64,000 bases of DNA from Listeria costaricensis (GCF_900183385.1 NZ_FXUT01000008.1:157487-221486), one strand, 5' to 3'; counted from the first letter of the stretch, positions 12,906-21,718 are shown. A program made the numbers and translations. The notes: generated by a model from the sequence alone, not told the origin.

Positions 12906-12952
12906 CCGTCAAAGTGAGATCCCATGGATACGGGGGCACTTTGACGGTCTTT
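12906..12952. terminator. Bidirectional terminator between cdaR-type gene and glycerate kinase
   Basis: CCGTCAAAGTG (12906-12916) pairs perfectly with CACTTTGACGG (12937-12947). T-rich tracts follow on both strands (TCTTTTAAT on plus; CCTTTTATTTTTC on minus). The left arm looks like the last, modified unit of the tandem array. Confidence 0.85.
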
Positions 12953-14088
12953 TAATGTTGAGGTAAGTTTAGTAGGCGGGCGATATTTTCACAAGTTCGG
13001 GCGATGTTGGTTTGGCTATCGGCTAGTGCCTGCTCAAGAGGAACGGCCCCCTGAACGATTCCGAAAATCGCATCGATTCCTTCTGGATAAAGTGTGTCCG
13101 TCCCGTCACCAATTCGGCCGGCAATGGCAATCACTGGAACGTGCTGCTTTTGTGCGGCATGTGCCACTCCAATCGGCGTTTTGCCGAATTTTGTTTGGGC
13201 ATCGATTCCGCCTTCACCAGTGAAACAAAAATCCGCCTTTTGCAGCGCTTTGTCGAGACTGGTCATTTGCATAACGAGCTCCACGCCTGAATGAATCGAA
13301 GCGTCTGTAAAAGCAAGTAATCCGGCGCCAAGTCCCCCGGCAGCCCCTGCTCCAGCCAGATCTGCCACTTGCTTGCCAGTTTCCTGCTGGATGACCTCCG
13401 CATAGTGCCGCAAGTTCTGATCCAATTGCTCGACCATCTTAGGTGTGGCGCCTTTTTGTGGACCAAATATTTGTGACGCGCCTTGCGAGCCGCAAAGTGG
13501 ATTCTTCACATCCGAAGCAAGCAGAATGGTCACCTCGTTTAGCCGGGGATGCCGTTTGCCCAGCTCAATTGATACTAGGTCAGCCAGCGCCTCGCCGCCA
13601 AAGCCAATGGGATCATCATGCCAATCTAACAGTTGAACGCCAAGCGCTTGAGCCATTCCGGCGCCCCCATCATTCGTCGCACTGCCACCAAGGCCGATAA
13701 TCAACTGGTCGATCGGATAGTCAAGTGCTGCTGCAATCAGTTCGCCAGTTCCATATGTGGTCGTCTTGAGTGGGTTCTTCGTTTGGGCATTTACATAATG
13801 AAGACCACTTGCCTCGGCCATCTCAATCACGGCGGTTTTCTCATCGCCTAGCAGGCCAAATTGTGCTTCGACTGGTGTGCCAAGCGGACCGGTGACCGTT
13901 TTCTTGATGAAGCGTCCGGAAGTCGCGTCGACAAGTGCCTGCACAGTGCCTTCGCCGCCATCAGCCATCGGAACATGCAGATAGTCGCTTTCCGGAAAAA
14001 TTCGTTTCAGACCGACTTCCATGGCTTGGCATACTTCTTTGGCAGTCAGACTTCCTTTAAAAGAATCAGGTGCTAATACAAATTTCAT
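12952..14088 (-). CDS. glxK: Glycerate 2-kinase (GarK/GlxK type)
   Basis: Phosphorylates D-glycerate with ATP, feeding it into lower glycolysis. 378 residues, the usual size. N-terminal 'VLAPDSFKGSLTAKEVC' and 'MADGGEGTVQALV', then 'IGLGGSATNDGGAGMAQALG' and 'CFTGEGGIDAQTKFGKTP' are the hallmark glycine-rich motifs of this family. Ribosome site GGAGGG precedes the ATG on the minus strand. Convergent with a CdaR-type regulator gene. Confidence 0.95.
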   Translation of the reverse strand: MKFVLAPDSFKGSLTAKEVCQAMEVGLKRIFPESDYLHVPMADGGEGTVQALVDATSGRFIKKTVTGPLGTPVEAQFGLLGDEKTAVIEMAEASGLHYVNAQTKNPLKTTTYGTGELIAAALDYPIDQLIIGLGGSATNDGGAGMAQALGVQLLDWHDDPIGFGGEALADLVSIELGKRHPRLNEVTILLASDVKNPLCGSQGASQIFGPQKGATPKMVEQLDQNLRHYAEVIQQETGKQVADLAGAGAAGGLGAGLLAFTDASIHSGVELVMQMTSLDKALQKADFCFTGEGGIDAQTKFGKTPIGVAHAAQKQHVPVIAIAGRIGDGTDTLYPEGIDAIFGIVQGAVPLEQALADSQTNIARTCENIARLLNLPQH

Positions 14089-14198
14089 GTTTATCCCTCC
14101 TATTTTAGTATAGCCAAACTACGTGAAAGAAACGATAGCGGTTTGACTGAATTTTTTTAGGCGTATGCACAAAAAACTGAAGCATTATTAAAAAAGAA

Positions 14199-14250
14199 CC
14201 GAGAATCAAACGATAGTCTTTTCGCAAAACGGCTATCGTTTGATTCTCGG
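14199..14250 (-). terminator. Terminator of the LRR LPXTG gene
   Basis: A perfect 18-bp stem (14199-14216 with 14233-14250, loop 16) followed on the minus strand by TTCTTTTTT. It can also act on the plus strand only weakly. Confidence 0.9.
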
Positions 14251-14266
14251 CTTGCTTATTTTTTAG

Positions 14267-16558
14267 TTATTTACGTTTTCTCCAAAGAAAGGCTGCTGTG
14301 AGGCCCATTCCAACACCGATCAGTGGCCATGCTTTGCTGGACTGATCACCTGTTTGTGGTAAAGCAGTATTTGACTTGCTTGCTGTATTTGCGGACGTGT
14401 TGCCGCCAGTTGTTACATCATTATTTCCTGTAGGCGTGCCAGATGGAGAGTCTGACGGCGTGGAGTCAGCATTATTTTGATCATCATTCGTGTCTCCATC
14501 ATCAGCTGGCTCTGCATCAGCGGTTACGTTCACAATTAGCGTGGCTGTGTCTGTTTGTCCCATTGAATCGGTCACGGTATACGTAATCGTGGTTTGTCCA
14601 GGAGTCGAAGTATCTACCGTGCCAGAAGTTGTGACAGTAAGGGAATCTGTAGCATCTTCCAAATCACTGTCTGTTTTCAAATAACGCATTGGATCAAATG
14701 TTTCGCCTTCTGAGATTGAAACTTCTTCGGTAGTGAGCTCAATCGAAGGACGAGCATCTACATAGACGGAAAGCGTTTTTTGATCAGCGGCAAGGCCTAA
14801 TGAGTCTGTTACATTGAAATCAAGGGTATACGTTTCGCCAGGTTTAGTGGTATCCACGTCACCCGTTACTTGAAGGGCTGCTGCTAGATCCTCTGCGCTG
14901 TCCTGATCGTCTGACAAGGTGACTGTCGTATAGTCAGAATAGTTGAAAGTGCTGTCCTGTTTCACTTTGACTTGTTCTGGATCAAGCGTAATGGCGGGTT
15001 TTTCATTTGGCAAGCCTTCCCCAGTTACAGTGAAATTCGTTTGCGCATTTTGATTGGATTTATCTTTCAAGCCTTCCAGTTGTACATTAAGTTCATACGT
15101 ACCGGATTTGAGGATTTGCATGTTGGTCGTTGAATTACCGTTTTCGTCCGTGCCTTTTGTAAATTTGACACCATCAGGATCGCCACTTACAACATAGGCA
15201 TCCACATCTAAATATTCTTTGTTATATGTGCGGAGGTTGTTCTCAATGTTGTATGTTTCACCTTGTTCAAGCGCTACCTCGTCCTGAATAGAAGTCAAAT
15301 CATACTGGGCATCCGCAAGCTTTGTAGCAGAGGAATTCTTGGTTACAATATCGTTGGCATTAAAGAAATTTAAACTTCCAGATGCTGGGTAAGTGTCGGT
15401 GGCAATGTCGTATAAAAAGTTGGAATAGATATTGACATTACTAACTTCTCCATTTAACAGGTAATCCGGCACTTCACCATGAATGCCGTTACATTGGACT
15501 TGAAAAGTTTCAAGTGTGTCACGAAGATTGGCATAGGAATCCGGAATGGTACCACGAATGGCATTGTATCCTGCGTAGAGAGTTTGAAGTTTTGGACAGC
15601 TGCCCAGTTCGGGAGGTAAATATTCTAGCTCCATTTGCGAAATATCCAGATACTTGAGGCTTTCGCACTCCCCGATTTCAGCTGGAATTTCTGTTATATA
15701 ATTATAGTTACCGACAATAAGTGTGTCGAGCTTTTTCAGATTGCCAATGGAATGCGGCAGGCTGTCAATGCCCGTACCATCATAACCGCTCAGTGTGGTG
15801 TTCATCCCGTTGCCTGAGATGTCGAGCCGCTGTAGTTCCGTACAATTACCGATTTCTTCAGGAACAGCACCGTAAAGTTCATTGTCAAATATCCTTAAGC
15901 TGGTCAAATTTTTCAGATTCCCAATCTCAGCCGGAATTTCACCAGTCAGTACACCATAACCATAGCCGGATCCTTCACAGTTAGAAACCGCCTGAAGAGA
16001 GGTTAAACCAGTGAAAAGACCGATTGCTTTAGGGATATACTCTGTTTTACCATAGTCGATGTGGGCTTGAATCATCGTTATTTTCGCCAGATCGCCATAG
16101 GTAATCTGCGCAAGCGGTTTCCCGACATAACTAGTCGCAACGTTGATCAACCAGGTCTGATTTTCAAATAAAGAAGCGTCAACAATTTCATCATTATGCG
16201 TGCCATCCGTCAATTCTTCAATTGAAAGAGTAGTGGTGGCAGTTAGTGGCTGTTCTTGTTGCGTGGTTGCAGTCTCTGCTTGAGATTCTTCTATCACTTC
16301 AGCGGAGTTCGTGGATTCGTTGGAAGTAGTTGTGTCTACTTCTGCGGAGTCTGTCGTTTCTTCGGATTCCGTTGAGGTCGAGCTTTCTTCTGTTGCTGTG
16401 CTGTCGCCATCTGTTGAATTTTTCTCTGTATCGTCTGCTGTTTCAGTTGTTTGTTCACTTGTTTCCATTTGCGTTGCTGGCAAGACATCTTCGGCAAAAG
16501 CGAAAGTTGTAAAACTAAGCATACCGATGGAACAAACAGCTAATACTTTTTTAAACAA
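14267..16558 (-). CDS. LPXTG-anchored leucine-rich-repeat surface protein
   Basis: 763 residues, secreted and sortase-anchored. Signal peptide 1-22 ending 'FAFAED'; a Ser/Thr/Glu-rich stretch to ~105; leucine-rich repeats at roughly 185-385; a linker; at least two bacterial Ig/DUF5011-type beta domains (about 525-700, e.g. 'PSIELTTEEVSISEGETF'); an Asp/Asn/Thr-rich stalk; and the sorting signal LPQTG (733-737) with hydrophobic segment and 'WRKRK'. The repeats read 'IPAEIGNLKNLTSLRI.N.L.G.VPEEIG', i.e. with the IP-x-x-IG pattern of plant-type LRRs rather than the 22-residue internalin repeat. Its partner molecule is unknown. Monocistronic by its terminator. Confidence 0.9.
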   Translation of the reverse strand: MFKKVLAVCSIGMLSFTTFAFAEDVLPATQMETSEQTTETADDTEKNSTDGDSTATEESSTSTESEETTDSAEVDTTTSNESTNSAEVIEESQAETATTQQEQPLTATTTLSIEELTDGTHNDEIVDASLFENQTWLINVATSYVGKPLAQITYGDLAKITMIQAHIDYGKTEYIPKAIGLFTGLTSLQAVSNCEGSGYGYGVLTGEIPAEIGNLKNLTSLRIFDNELYGAVPEEIGNCTELQRLDISGNGMNTTLSGYDGTGIDSLPHSIGNLKKLDTLIVGNYNYITEIPAEIGECESLKYLDISQMELEYLPPELGSCPKLQTLYAGYNAIRGTIPDSYANLRDTLETFQVQCNGIHGEVPDYLLNGEVSNVNIYSNFLYDIATDTYPASGSLNFFNANDIVTKNSSATKLADAQYDLTSIQDEVALEQGETYNIENNLRTYNKEYLDVDAYVVSGDPDGVKFTKGTDENGNSTTNMQILKSGTYELNVQLEGLKDKSNQNAQTNFTVTGEGLPNEKPAITLDPEQVKVKQDSTFNYSDYTTVTLSDDQDSAEDLAAALQVTGDVDTTKPGETYTLDFNVTDSLGLAADQKTLSVYVDARPSIELTTEEVSISEGETFDPMRYLKTDSDLEDATDSLTVTTSGTVDTSTPGQTTITYTVTDSMGQTDTATLIVNVTADAEPADDGDTNDDQNNADSTPSDSPSGTPTGNNDVTTGGNTSANTASKSNTALPQTGDQSSKAWPLIGVGMGLTAAFLWRKRK

Positions 16559-16691
16559 AAAATCCCCTCCTTGTATTTCATCTTAAGTTTATGTTACTAC
16601 TTATGAAATAGAGGAGGGGATAAAAATGGGAAAATTCAAAGAAAGTTCGATTTTAAAGTGGAATAAAGTCCTCGTGCAAAGCAATTGTTCG

Positions 16692-18260
16692 CTATTTTTC
16701 TTTCCGCAAAGCACGCCATAGGAAAAAGGCAAGCGGTAGAATCAGAAAAGCCATGATCGAAGCGGTCAGAAACACATGCTGGTAAGCAATTTCGGCTGCC
16801 TGATGAATGGCGCTTTCTAGGGCGCTTTGAATCTGCGGGACGGGGATTTTGTCGATTTGGCTGGCCAGATCATTCATATTTCCTGTGCTACTGGAGAATT
16901 TTTGCCACTCTGATGCCGGAATATCCTGCGGAGAGATACCGTTTTGCTGAAGCTTTTCAGGAATGATCGTTTTGAGCTGTCCAAAGCCATTTTGAATGAG
17001 TGTCGCATAAATGGTCGGCGCGATGGTGAGCCCGATTTGGCGGGCAACGGACAGCGTGCCAAGAGCGGAGCCTTTTTCTTCACCGGCGGCATTTGAGGCT
17101 AGCACGGATAGCGGTGCTCCAATTAGGAAGCCAAAACCGATCCCGGCGACAATGGACGCAGCAATAAACAGTGGCTTGGTATCTGCAAAGTAAGCCAGCC
17201 AGCCGAAGCCGATGACCGCAACGATACTGGCATAAACAAGCGTCTTGACGGGTCCTTGCTTATCGACAAAGATGCCACCCATCGAAGCGCCGACACCGGC
17301 TGCCAGTGCGAGAGGTGTCATCCAGTAGCCAGAATTTGCTGCTGTAACGCCTAGCACAGCTTGCACGAAAGATGGCACGAAGATAACGGCCGCAATCAGC
17401 GTTCCGGACAAGAAGCCCATTAGAAGCGTCAACAGGTAGGCCTTTTGGCGGAGCAGTGAGAATGGCAGAATCGAATCGACATTTCGTTTTGGATTGCTTT
17501 TTTCGATTAGAATTAGGATAACGAAAAGCAGAATTCCCAAAATCAGCAGGCCGAGTACTTTGAGTGATAGGAAGCTGCCAAGGAGGTCGTCCGAACCAAG
17601 ATTCGTGATGGCGAACATGATGCTGAGAATGGCGGTAGAAAGGAACACGATGCCCCAAAAATCGGTTTTGGAAAGCACATTTCCTTTGGTTTCAGGGATG
17701 ACGATTAGGCCGAAAATCAGTAACAGCAGGGCAATGGGCACATTGATCAAGAAGAGCCAGTGCCAGCTGCCGGTCCAGTCGAGCAAAAAGCTGCCGATGT
17801 TGGGCCCGAGAACCGAAGCAATCCCATTCATTGCACCGAGAATTCCAAGCAGGCTGCCTTGTCGCTCTTTCGGCATCGTACTGAGCACATGCGAGCTGGC
17901 AATGATAAAGATCCCGCCGCCGCCAAATGATTGAATCAGTCGAGCGGTCAGGAAGAACGTGAAACTAGGACTCAGTGCCACAAGCAGCGAACCTAGCCCG
18001 AAAATCAGTATTTCAATAAGAAAGAGTTTTTTCCGGCCGTAACGATCAGCCAGTTTGCCGACGATTGGTGTGCTGACCGCCATGCCAAGTGTGTAAAGCG
18101 TGATGCCCCATGCCCCTTCAGTCGCCGAAACCTGAAAAGACTGGTTGATTGTTGTGAGCGCGGCACTGATAATCCCATTGTCCAGCGCTGCCATAAATAC
18201 CCCGATGATGAAAATAAGCAAAGAAGTTGGTATCTTTTGACTTTTGGATACATTTTCCAT
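16692..18260 (-). CDS. DHA2-type (14-TM) MFS drug efflux transporter
   Basis: About 522 residues with 14 hydrophobic segments. Motif C-like and motif A features are seen: 'MAALDNGIISAALTTI', 'GKLADRYGRKKLFLIEI', 'LGPNIGSFLLDWTGSWHWLF'. This is the EmrB/QacA subgroup, proton-driven export of lipophilic or cationic compounds. ATG codons at 18275, 18269 and 18260 are in frame; GGAG of ATGGAGATG lies nine bases before 18260, which I prefer. It follows a MarR-type gene in the same direction with a palindromic site in the 56-base gap, which suggests local repression. Confidence 0.9.
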   Translation of the reverse strand: MENVSKSQKIPTSLLIFIIGVFMAALDNGIISAALTTINQSFQVSATEGAWGITLYTLGMAVSTPIVGKLADRYGRKKLFLIEILIFGLGSLLVALSPSFTFFLTARLIQSFGGGGIFIIASSHVLSTMPKERQGSLLGILGAMNGIASVLGPNIGSFLLDWTGSWHWLFLINVPIALLLLIFGLIVIPETKGNVLSKTDFWGIVFLSTAILSIMFAITNLGSDDLLGSFLSLKVLGLLILGILLFVILILIEKSNPKRNVDSILPFSLLRQKAYLLTLLMGFLSGTLIAAVIFVPSFVQAVLGVTAANSGYWMTPLALAAGVGASMGGIFVDKQGPVKTLVYASIVAVIGFGWLAYFADTKPLFIAASIVAGIGFGFLIGAPLSVLASNAAGEEKGSALGTLSVARQIGLTIAPTIYATLIQNGFGQLKTIIPEKLQQNGISPQDIPASEWQKFSSSTGNMNDLASQIDKIPVPQIQSALESAIHQAAEIAYQHVFLTASIMAFLILPLAFFLWRALRKEK

Positions 18261-18281
18261 GTTTTTCATCTCCATCTATTT

Positions 18282-18302
18282 TAGTTAATTCTAAATTAAC
18301 TA
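18282..18302. promoter_or_regulatory. Palindromic operator candidate between marR-type gene and MFS gene
   Basis: TAGTTAATT (18282-18290) and AATTAACTA (18294-18302) form a perfect 9-bp inverted repeat with a 3-base centre. AT-rich palindromes of this size are typical MarR-family sites. It is placed inside the transcription unit, ahead of the transporter. Confidence 0.6.
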
Positions 18303-18331
18303 TTAATGAGGATTTTGTCAAAGATTTCAAC

Positions 18332-18769
18332 TTACAGATCATGCGGGTGGAGCATTTGCGGTTCTAGATGTTTTTCGAGCAGTTGGAAAGCTTCTAACAC
18401 GGTTGCCCGTTCGGTGGGTGTCATTTTTTGCAAAGCGGTGGACAAATTTTGTAATCCGCCGTCCAAGGCTTCATTAAATAGCTGTGCGGCTTTTTCAGAT
18501 AAGGCAATCAGTGTCACGCGGCGATCTTTTTCAGAATTGTAGCGGACGACAAGTTCAGCAGCTTCCAAACGGTTTGTAATGCCATTCATATTGGGCATGC
18601 TAGTTTCCATTTGATCCGCCAGTATGCGCATAGGTGTTTCGCCTTCAATCATTAGATATAGAAGGGTTTTCATTTGCGGCATACTGAGATGCATCCCGAC
18701 CCATTTGGTAAAATCACCGATCCCGATTCGGTAGATGACGCGTTTATAAAGTGACCATAATTCTTCCAT
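18332..18769 (-). CDS. MarR-family transcriptional regulator
   Basis: 145 residues with the central winged helix ('MRILADQMETSMPNMNGITN' then 'RLEAAELVVRYNSEKDRRVT', the wing containing the conserved D-x-R-R). MarR proteins usually repress adjacent efflux genes and release DNA on binding aromatic ligands. The downstream DHA2 transporter and the palindrome at 18282-18302 fit that role. AAGGGG lies about 13 bases before the start codon, a rather long spacing. Confidence 0.92.
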   Translation of the reverse strand: MEELWSLYKRVIYRIGIGDFTKWVGMHLSMPQMKTLLYLMIEGETPMRILADQMETSMPNMNGITNRLEAAELVVRYNSEKDRRVTLIALSEKAAQLFNEALDGGLQNLSTALQKMTPTERATVLEAFQLLEKHLEPQMLHPHDL

Positions 18770-18902
18770 TTGACATGTACCCCTTCTCGCGTTATTATAT
18801 GTCTATTGTACTTGAAATCACTCAAAAAAAGCCAGTTGTAAAAAGCGATCAAATCGGCTACAATGGAGTGAATACAAGATTGATATGGAGGATTGCTAAA
18901 AA

Positions 18903-19646
18903 ATGAGTGCGGATCGTAGCTTTAGCTTGAAGGCGGGTAAACGTGCGGTTTTGCTCTTGCATGGTTTTGCAGGAACGACAGAAGATGTCAGAGAACTTGG
19001 CGAACGTTTGGCAGAAAATGGCTATACCGTTCATGCTCCGAATTTTCGTGGACATGGCGATGAGCCGGCCATCTTTTTAAAGACGACACCAGAGATGTGG
19101 TATGAAGATGCTGTTGCAGGTTATGAGGCGCTTCAAAAAGAAGGCTATCAGGAAATTGCGATTGTTGGCGTGGCAATGGGCGGCGTATTTGCCTTAAAGA
19201 TGGCAGAGCAGTTCCATCCGAAAGCAATTGTTCCATTATGTGCCAATGTTAACCGAAAGATGCGCTATATTCCTGTAGAGCAGTATTTACAGAAGCAATT
19301 AGAAAAAGACGGCATGCAGGCAGAAGATGTAGCGGCGATGATTCAAAGCTATCAGCCAGAGATTGCGAAGATGGCAGAGGAACGTTCATCATTCTACAAA
19401 AATGTCGCAATCAATATTGAAAAAATCCAAGTACCAACAATGATTGGCCAGGGATGTCAGGACGAAGAAATTGATGCAGACAATGCCAATTATATCTTTA
19501 AACACATCCACACTGACGAGAAGCAGCTTTGTTTCTATCAGGGGAGTGGTCACGACATTGTCAATGACTGCGAGAAAGATCTTTTGGAAGAAGACTTGAT
19601 CTACTTCCTAGATGATTTGATGTGGCTTGACGAAGAGGTTGGATGA
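18903..19646 (+). CDS. Est30/YvaK-like carboxylesterase homologue lacking the catalytic serine
   Basis: 247 residues of the Est30/carboxylesterase type: 'KRAVLLLHGFAGTTEDV' (oxyanion region), 'NFRGHGDEP', a C-terminal Asp in 'GQGCQDEEID' and His in 'YQGSGHDIVND'. At the nucleophile elbow, where the family has G-L-S-L-G-G, this protein reads G-V-A-M-G-G: the codon is GCA (Ala). Hydrolysis by the normal mechanism is therefore not expected although the rest of the fold and the other two triad residues are kept. It may be inactive, or act as a binding protein. GGAGG lies ten bases before the ATG. Confidence 0.85.
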   Translation: MSADRSFSLKAGKRAVLLLHGFAGTTEDVRELGERLAENGYTVHAPNFRGHGDEPAIFLKTTPEMWYEDAVAGYEALQKEGYQEIAIVGVAMGGVFALKMAEQFHPKAIVPLCANVNRKMRYIPVEQYLQKQLEKDGMQAEDVAAMIQSYQPEIAKMAEERSSFYKNVAINIEKIQVPTMIGQGCQDEEIDADNANYIFKHIHTDEKQLCFYQGSGHDIVNDCEKDLLEEDLIYFLDDLMWLDEEVG

Positions 19647-19661
19647 ATCGAAAACTTATAC

Positions 19662-19696
19662 ACCAGTATTGGCCGTTTGCTGATACTGGTTTTTTT
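19662..19696 (+). terminator. Terminator of the esterase homologue
   Basis: ACCAGTAT (19662-19669)/ATACTGGT (19683-19690) followed by TTTTTT. Confidence 0.88.
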
Positions 19697-19746
19697 AAAC
19701 GGACAGGCGTTTTATTATATTAATGAAGAAAGAAGGGATTTTAGAT

Positions 19747-20094
19747 ATGACCAAGCATCGGATTTTTACAACAAGTGTGGCAAGCGTTTATCCGCATTAT
19801 GTTCAGAAGGCTGAACGAAAAGGACGTCAAAAAGCAGAAGTCGATGAGATCATTCGCTGGCTGACCGGCTATAGCCAAGTTGGACTTGAAAAGCAACTGG
19901 CGGATGAAGCAGATTTTGAAACTTTTTTTGAGCAGGCGCCGGAAATGAACCCGCACGCTTCACTGATTAAGGGTGTTGTTTGCGGTGTGCGTGTAGAAGA
20001 GGTGGAAGATCCCCTGATGCAGAAAATCCGCTATTTGGACAAACTGGTGGATGAACTTGCGAAAGGGAAAGCGATGGAGAAGATTTTGAGATGA
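19747..20094 (+). CDS. DUF2200 family protein
   Basis: 115 residues from the ATG at 19747 (AGAAGGG nine bases upstream); an earlier in-frame ATG at 19723 lacks a site. The sequence is close to the DUF2200 pattern throughout: '[20 protein letters not shown]', '[10 protein letters not shown]', '[20 protein letters not shown]', '[20 protein letters not shown]'. Function unknown; a small, well-conserved cytosolic protein. Monocistronic. Confidence 0.9.
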   Translation: MTKHRIFTTSVASVYPHYVQKAERKGRQKAEVDEIIRWLTGYSQVGLEKQLADEADFETFFEQAPEMNPHASLIKGVVCGVRVEEVEDPLMQKIRYLDKLVDELAKGKAMEKILR

Positions 20095-20134
20095 CAACGA
20101 GCTCTCACATATAATAGACAGTTGAAAGTTACTA

Positions 20135-20172
20135 ATAGCCCCCTGCTAATCAAAGTAGGAGGCTATTTTTAT
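20135..20172 (+). terminator. Terminator of the DUF2200 gene
   Basis: AATAGCCCCCTGC pairs with GTAGGAGGCTATT (one mismatch), followed by a T run. Confidence 0.85.
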
Positions 20173-20263
20173 AGTGTCGCTATTTTATGTTTATAAAAGG
20201 TTGTTCAAATGGTTGAAAAAAGATTAAAATATAGAAGTAAATTGAAGCAGAGGAGGTGCGAAA

Positions 20264-20872
20264 ATGAAAATCAAAGCAGATAGTCGAATTTTATTTCAAG
20301 GTGATAGTGTGACGGATGCGGGGCGCGACCGGAGCAAAGCTGATCACCTGGGTGAAGGATATGTCAGTATGATTGCGGAGAAATGGGACGGACCGGGCAC
20401 TTTGCTAAACCGCGGGATTAGTGGCAATACGAGTGCGGATATGGCGAAACGGTGGCAGGAGGATACGATCGATCTTCAGCCAGATGTGGTGACCATTTTG
20501 ATTGGCATCAATGATACTTGGCGGAGTTTTGATACTTGGCAGGATACCTCGACGTCGGCCTTTAAGGCGGTTTATGAGCAGGTTTTGAGAGAGACGCGGG
20601 ACAAGACGGAGGCACAGATTATTTTGATGGAGCCGTTTGTTTTGCCTTGGCCGGAAGATCGAAAAGAGTGGCGGTCTGACCTCGATCCGAAAATTCAAGT
20701 GGTGCGCGAACTTGCAGCGGCCTATAAGACTGGGTTTATTCCGCTCGACGGTCTGATGAACCAGGCGGGGATTCAATATGGTGCTGAGACGATTGCGGCT
20801 GACGGCGTTCATCCAACGGCGGCGGGTCATGCGCTGATTGCGGATATTTGGCTGGACTATTTTCATCAATGA
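20264..20872 (+). CDS. SGNH/GDSL-type esterase or lipase
   Basis: 202 residues, no signal peptide. Block I 'LFQGDSVTDAGRD' (Ser nucleophile), block II 'NRGISGNTSADM', block III 'ILIGINDTW' and block V 'DGVHPTAAGHALI' (Asp and His) are all present, so an active hydrolase is expected, probably a carbohydrate esterase. Strong AGAGGAGG ribosome site eight bases before the ATG. Confidence 0.92.
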   Translation: MKIKADSRILFQGDSVTDAGRDRSKADHLGEGYVSMIAEKWDGPGTLLNRGISGNTSADMAKRWQEDTIDLQPDVVTILIGINDTWRSFDTWQDTSTSAFKAVYEQVLRETRDKTEAQIILMEPFVLPWPEDRKEWRSDLDPKIQVVRELAAAYKTGFIPLDGLMNQAGIQYGAETIAADGVHPTAAGHALIADIWLDYFHQ

Positions 20873-21012
20873 ATGTGAGCGGTGCTGTGCGTCAGTTTTC
20901 ATTCTGGCTGGCGAATGTGACGGCGGGACATCCGCTTCTGGAAGGAATCGATTATTTTGAAGAATTTCAGGAGAGTCCGAGTTTGATGGGGCTGTTTATG
21001 CGATTTTTTTGA
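20869..21012 (+). CDS. Possible 47-residue protein or gene remnant overlapping the SGNH gene end
   Basis: ATGA overlap with the SGNH stop codon starts a 47-residue frame reading 'FWLANVTAGHPLLEGIDYF' and 'PSLMGLFMRFF'. It looks protein-like in composition, and the overlap is the kind used for translational coupling, but it has no independent ribosome site and I recognise no family. It may be the 5' part of a decayed gene; bases 21013-21170 hold nothing else that I could support. Confidence 0.3.
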   Translation: MNVSGAVRQFSFWLANVTAGHPLLEGIDYFEEFQESPSLMGLFMRFF

Positions 21013-21170
21013 ATGACCTGATACTTGATGAGCGGGGGAAGCTTTAAGTTTTAAAGCGGCAGAATACCGGTCTGCGCAAGTATATTCGGCAGTGATGTGA
21101 CAAGAATTATCAGGCCGATTCACCATTTAATAATGTTAAATGATATTTGTCTTGAAGGAGTGCTAACGAG

Positions 21171-21689
21171 ATGGAAACAACGGAACTTAGAGAGCTGTTT
21201 GCAGATTTTGAGCTGAAGCTGAAGGAGAATTTGGCCGGGCTTTTGGGACAAGTTTTGCAGGCGGAGGATCGTGTGCGTTATATTGGTTTTGTGACGACGG
21301 ATGATTTTTATGGGGCGTTTGTGACTTATAATCAGGCGGGCGAAAACAATATCTGGGAACATTTTGAATGGAAAAAAGGGCTGTCGCCGGATTTTCTCTA
21401 TCAGCCGCTTGTTGATGTGGTGGAGAAGAGTGAGGGAATTGATTTTATGGTGCCTTCAATGGAAAAATGGCAGTTTGCGGAAACTTTGATCGATGTTTTT
21501 CGCGAACAATTACAGCGGTTGCCGGATGAGATTTTTACTGCGGCAGGGTACAAGCGGGATGAATTGATTTTCTTTATGACGATGTCGGATGGGGATTACA
21601 TGGATGAAATGTTGACGGAATCGGTGGAGCGGTTTAATTCAAAGGAAGCGATTCAGGTTGGTTTAGGGGATCGTTGGAAAGAGGTTTGA
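21171..21689 (+). CDS. DUF4303-like protein
   Basis: 172 residues, cytosolic, acidic. The layout 'YIGFVTTDDFYGAFVTYN', 'WEHFEWKKGLSPDFLYQPL' and 'RDELIFFMTMSDGDYMDEML' resembles DUF4303 proteins, which are often found as immunity or accessory proteins in toxin loci. No toxin gene is adjacent, so that role is not supported here. AAGGAG ten bases upstream of the ATG. Confidence 0.55.
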   Translation: METTELRELFADFELKLKENLAGLLGQVLQAEDRVRYIGFVTTDDFYGAFVTYNQAGENNIWEHFEWKKGLSPDFLYQPLVDVVEKSEGIDFMVPSMEKWQFAETLIDVFREQLQRLPDEIFTAAGYKRDELIFFMTMSDGDYMDEMLTESVERFNSKEAIQVGLGDRWKEV

Positions 21690-21718
21690 GCAGGGGAGTT
21701 TTCTCCTGCTTTTTGTGG
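21687..21718 (+). terminator. Terminator of the DUF4303-like gene
   Basis: AGCAGGGG pairs with CTCCTGCT (one wobble), loop AGTTTT, followed by TTTTTG. Confidence 0.75.

Noticed and set aside
12538..12939. Minus-strand 133-codon and plus-strand 117-codon open frames over the tandem repeats
   Set aside because: They arise from the repeated sequence itself; the 56-base period shifts frame at each unit, there are no ribosome sites, and the residues only echo the repeat.
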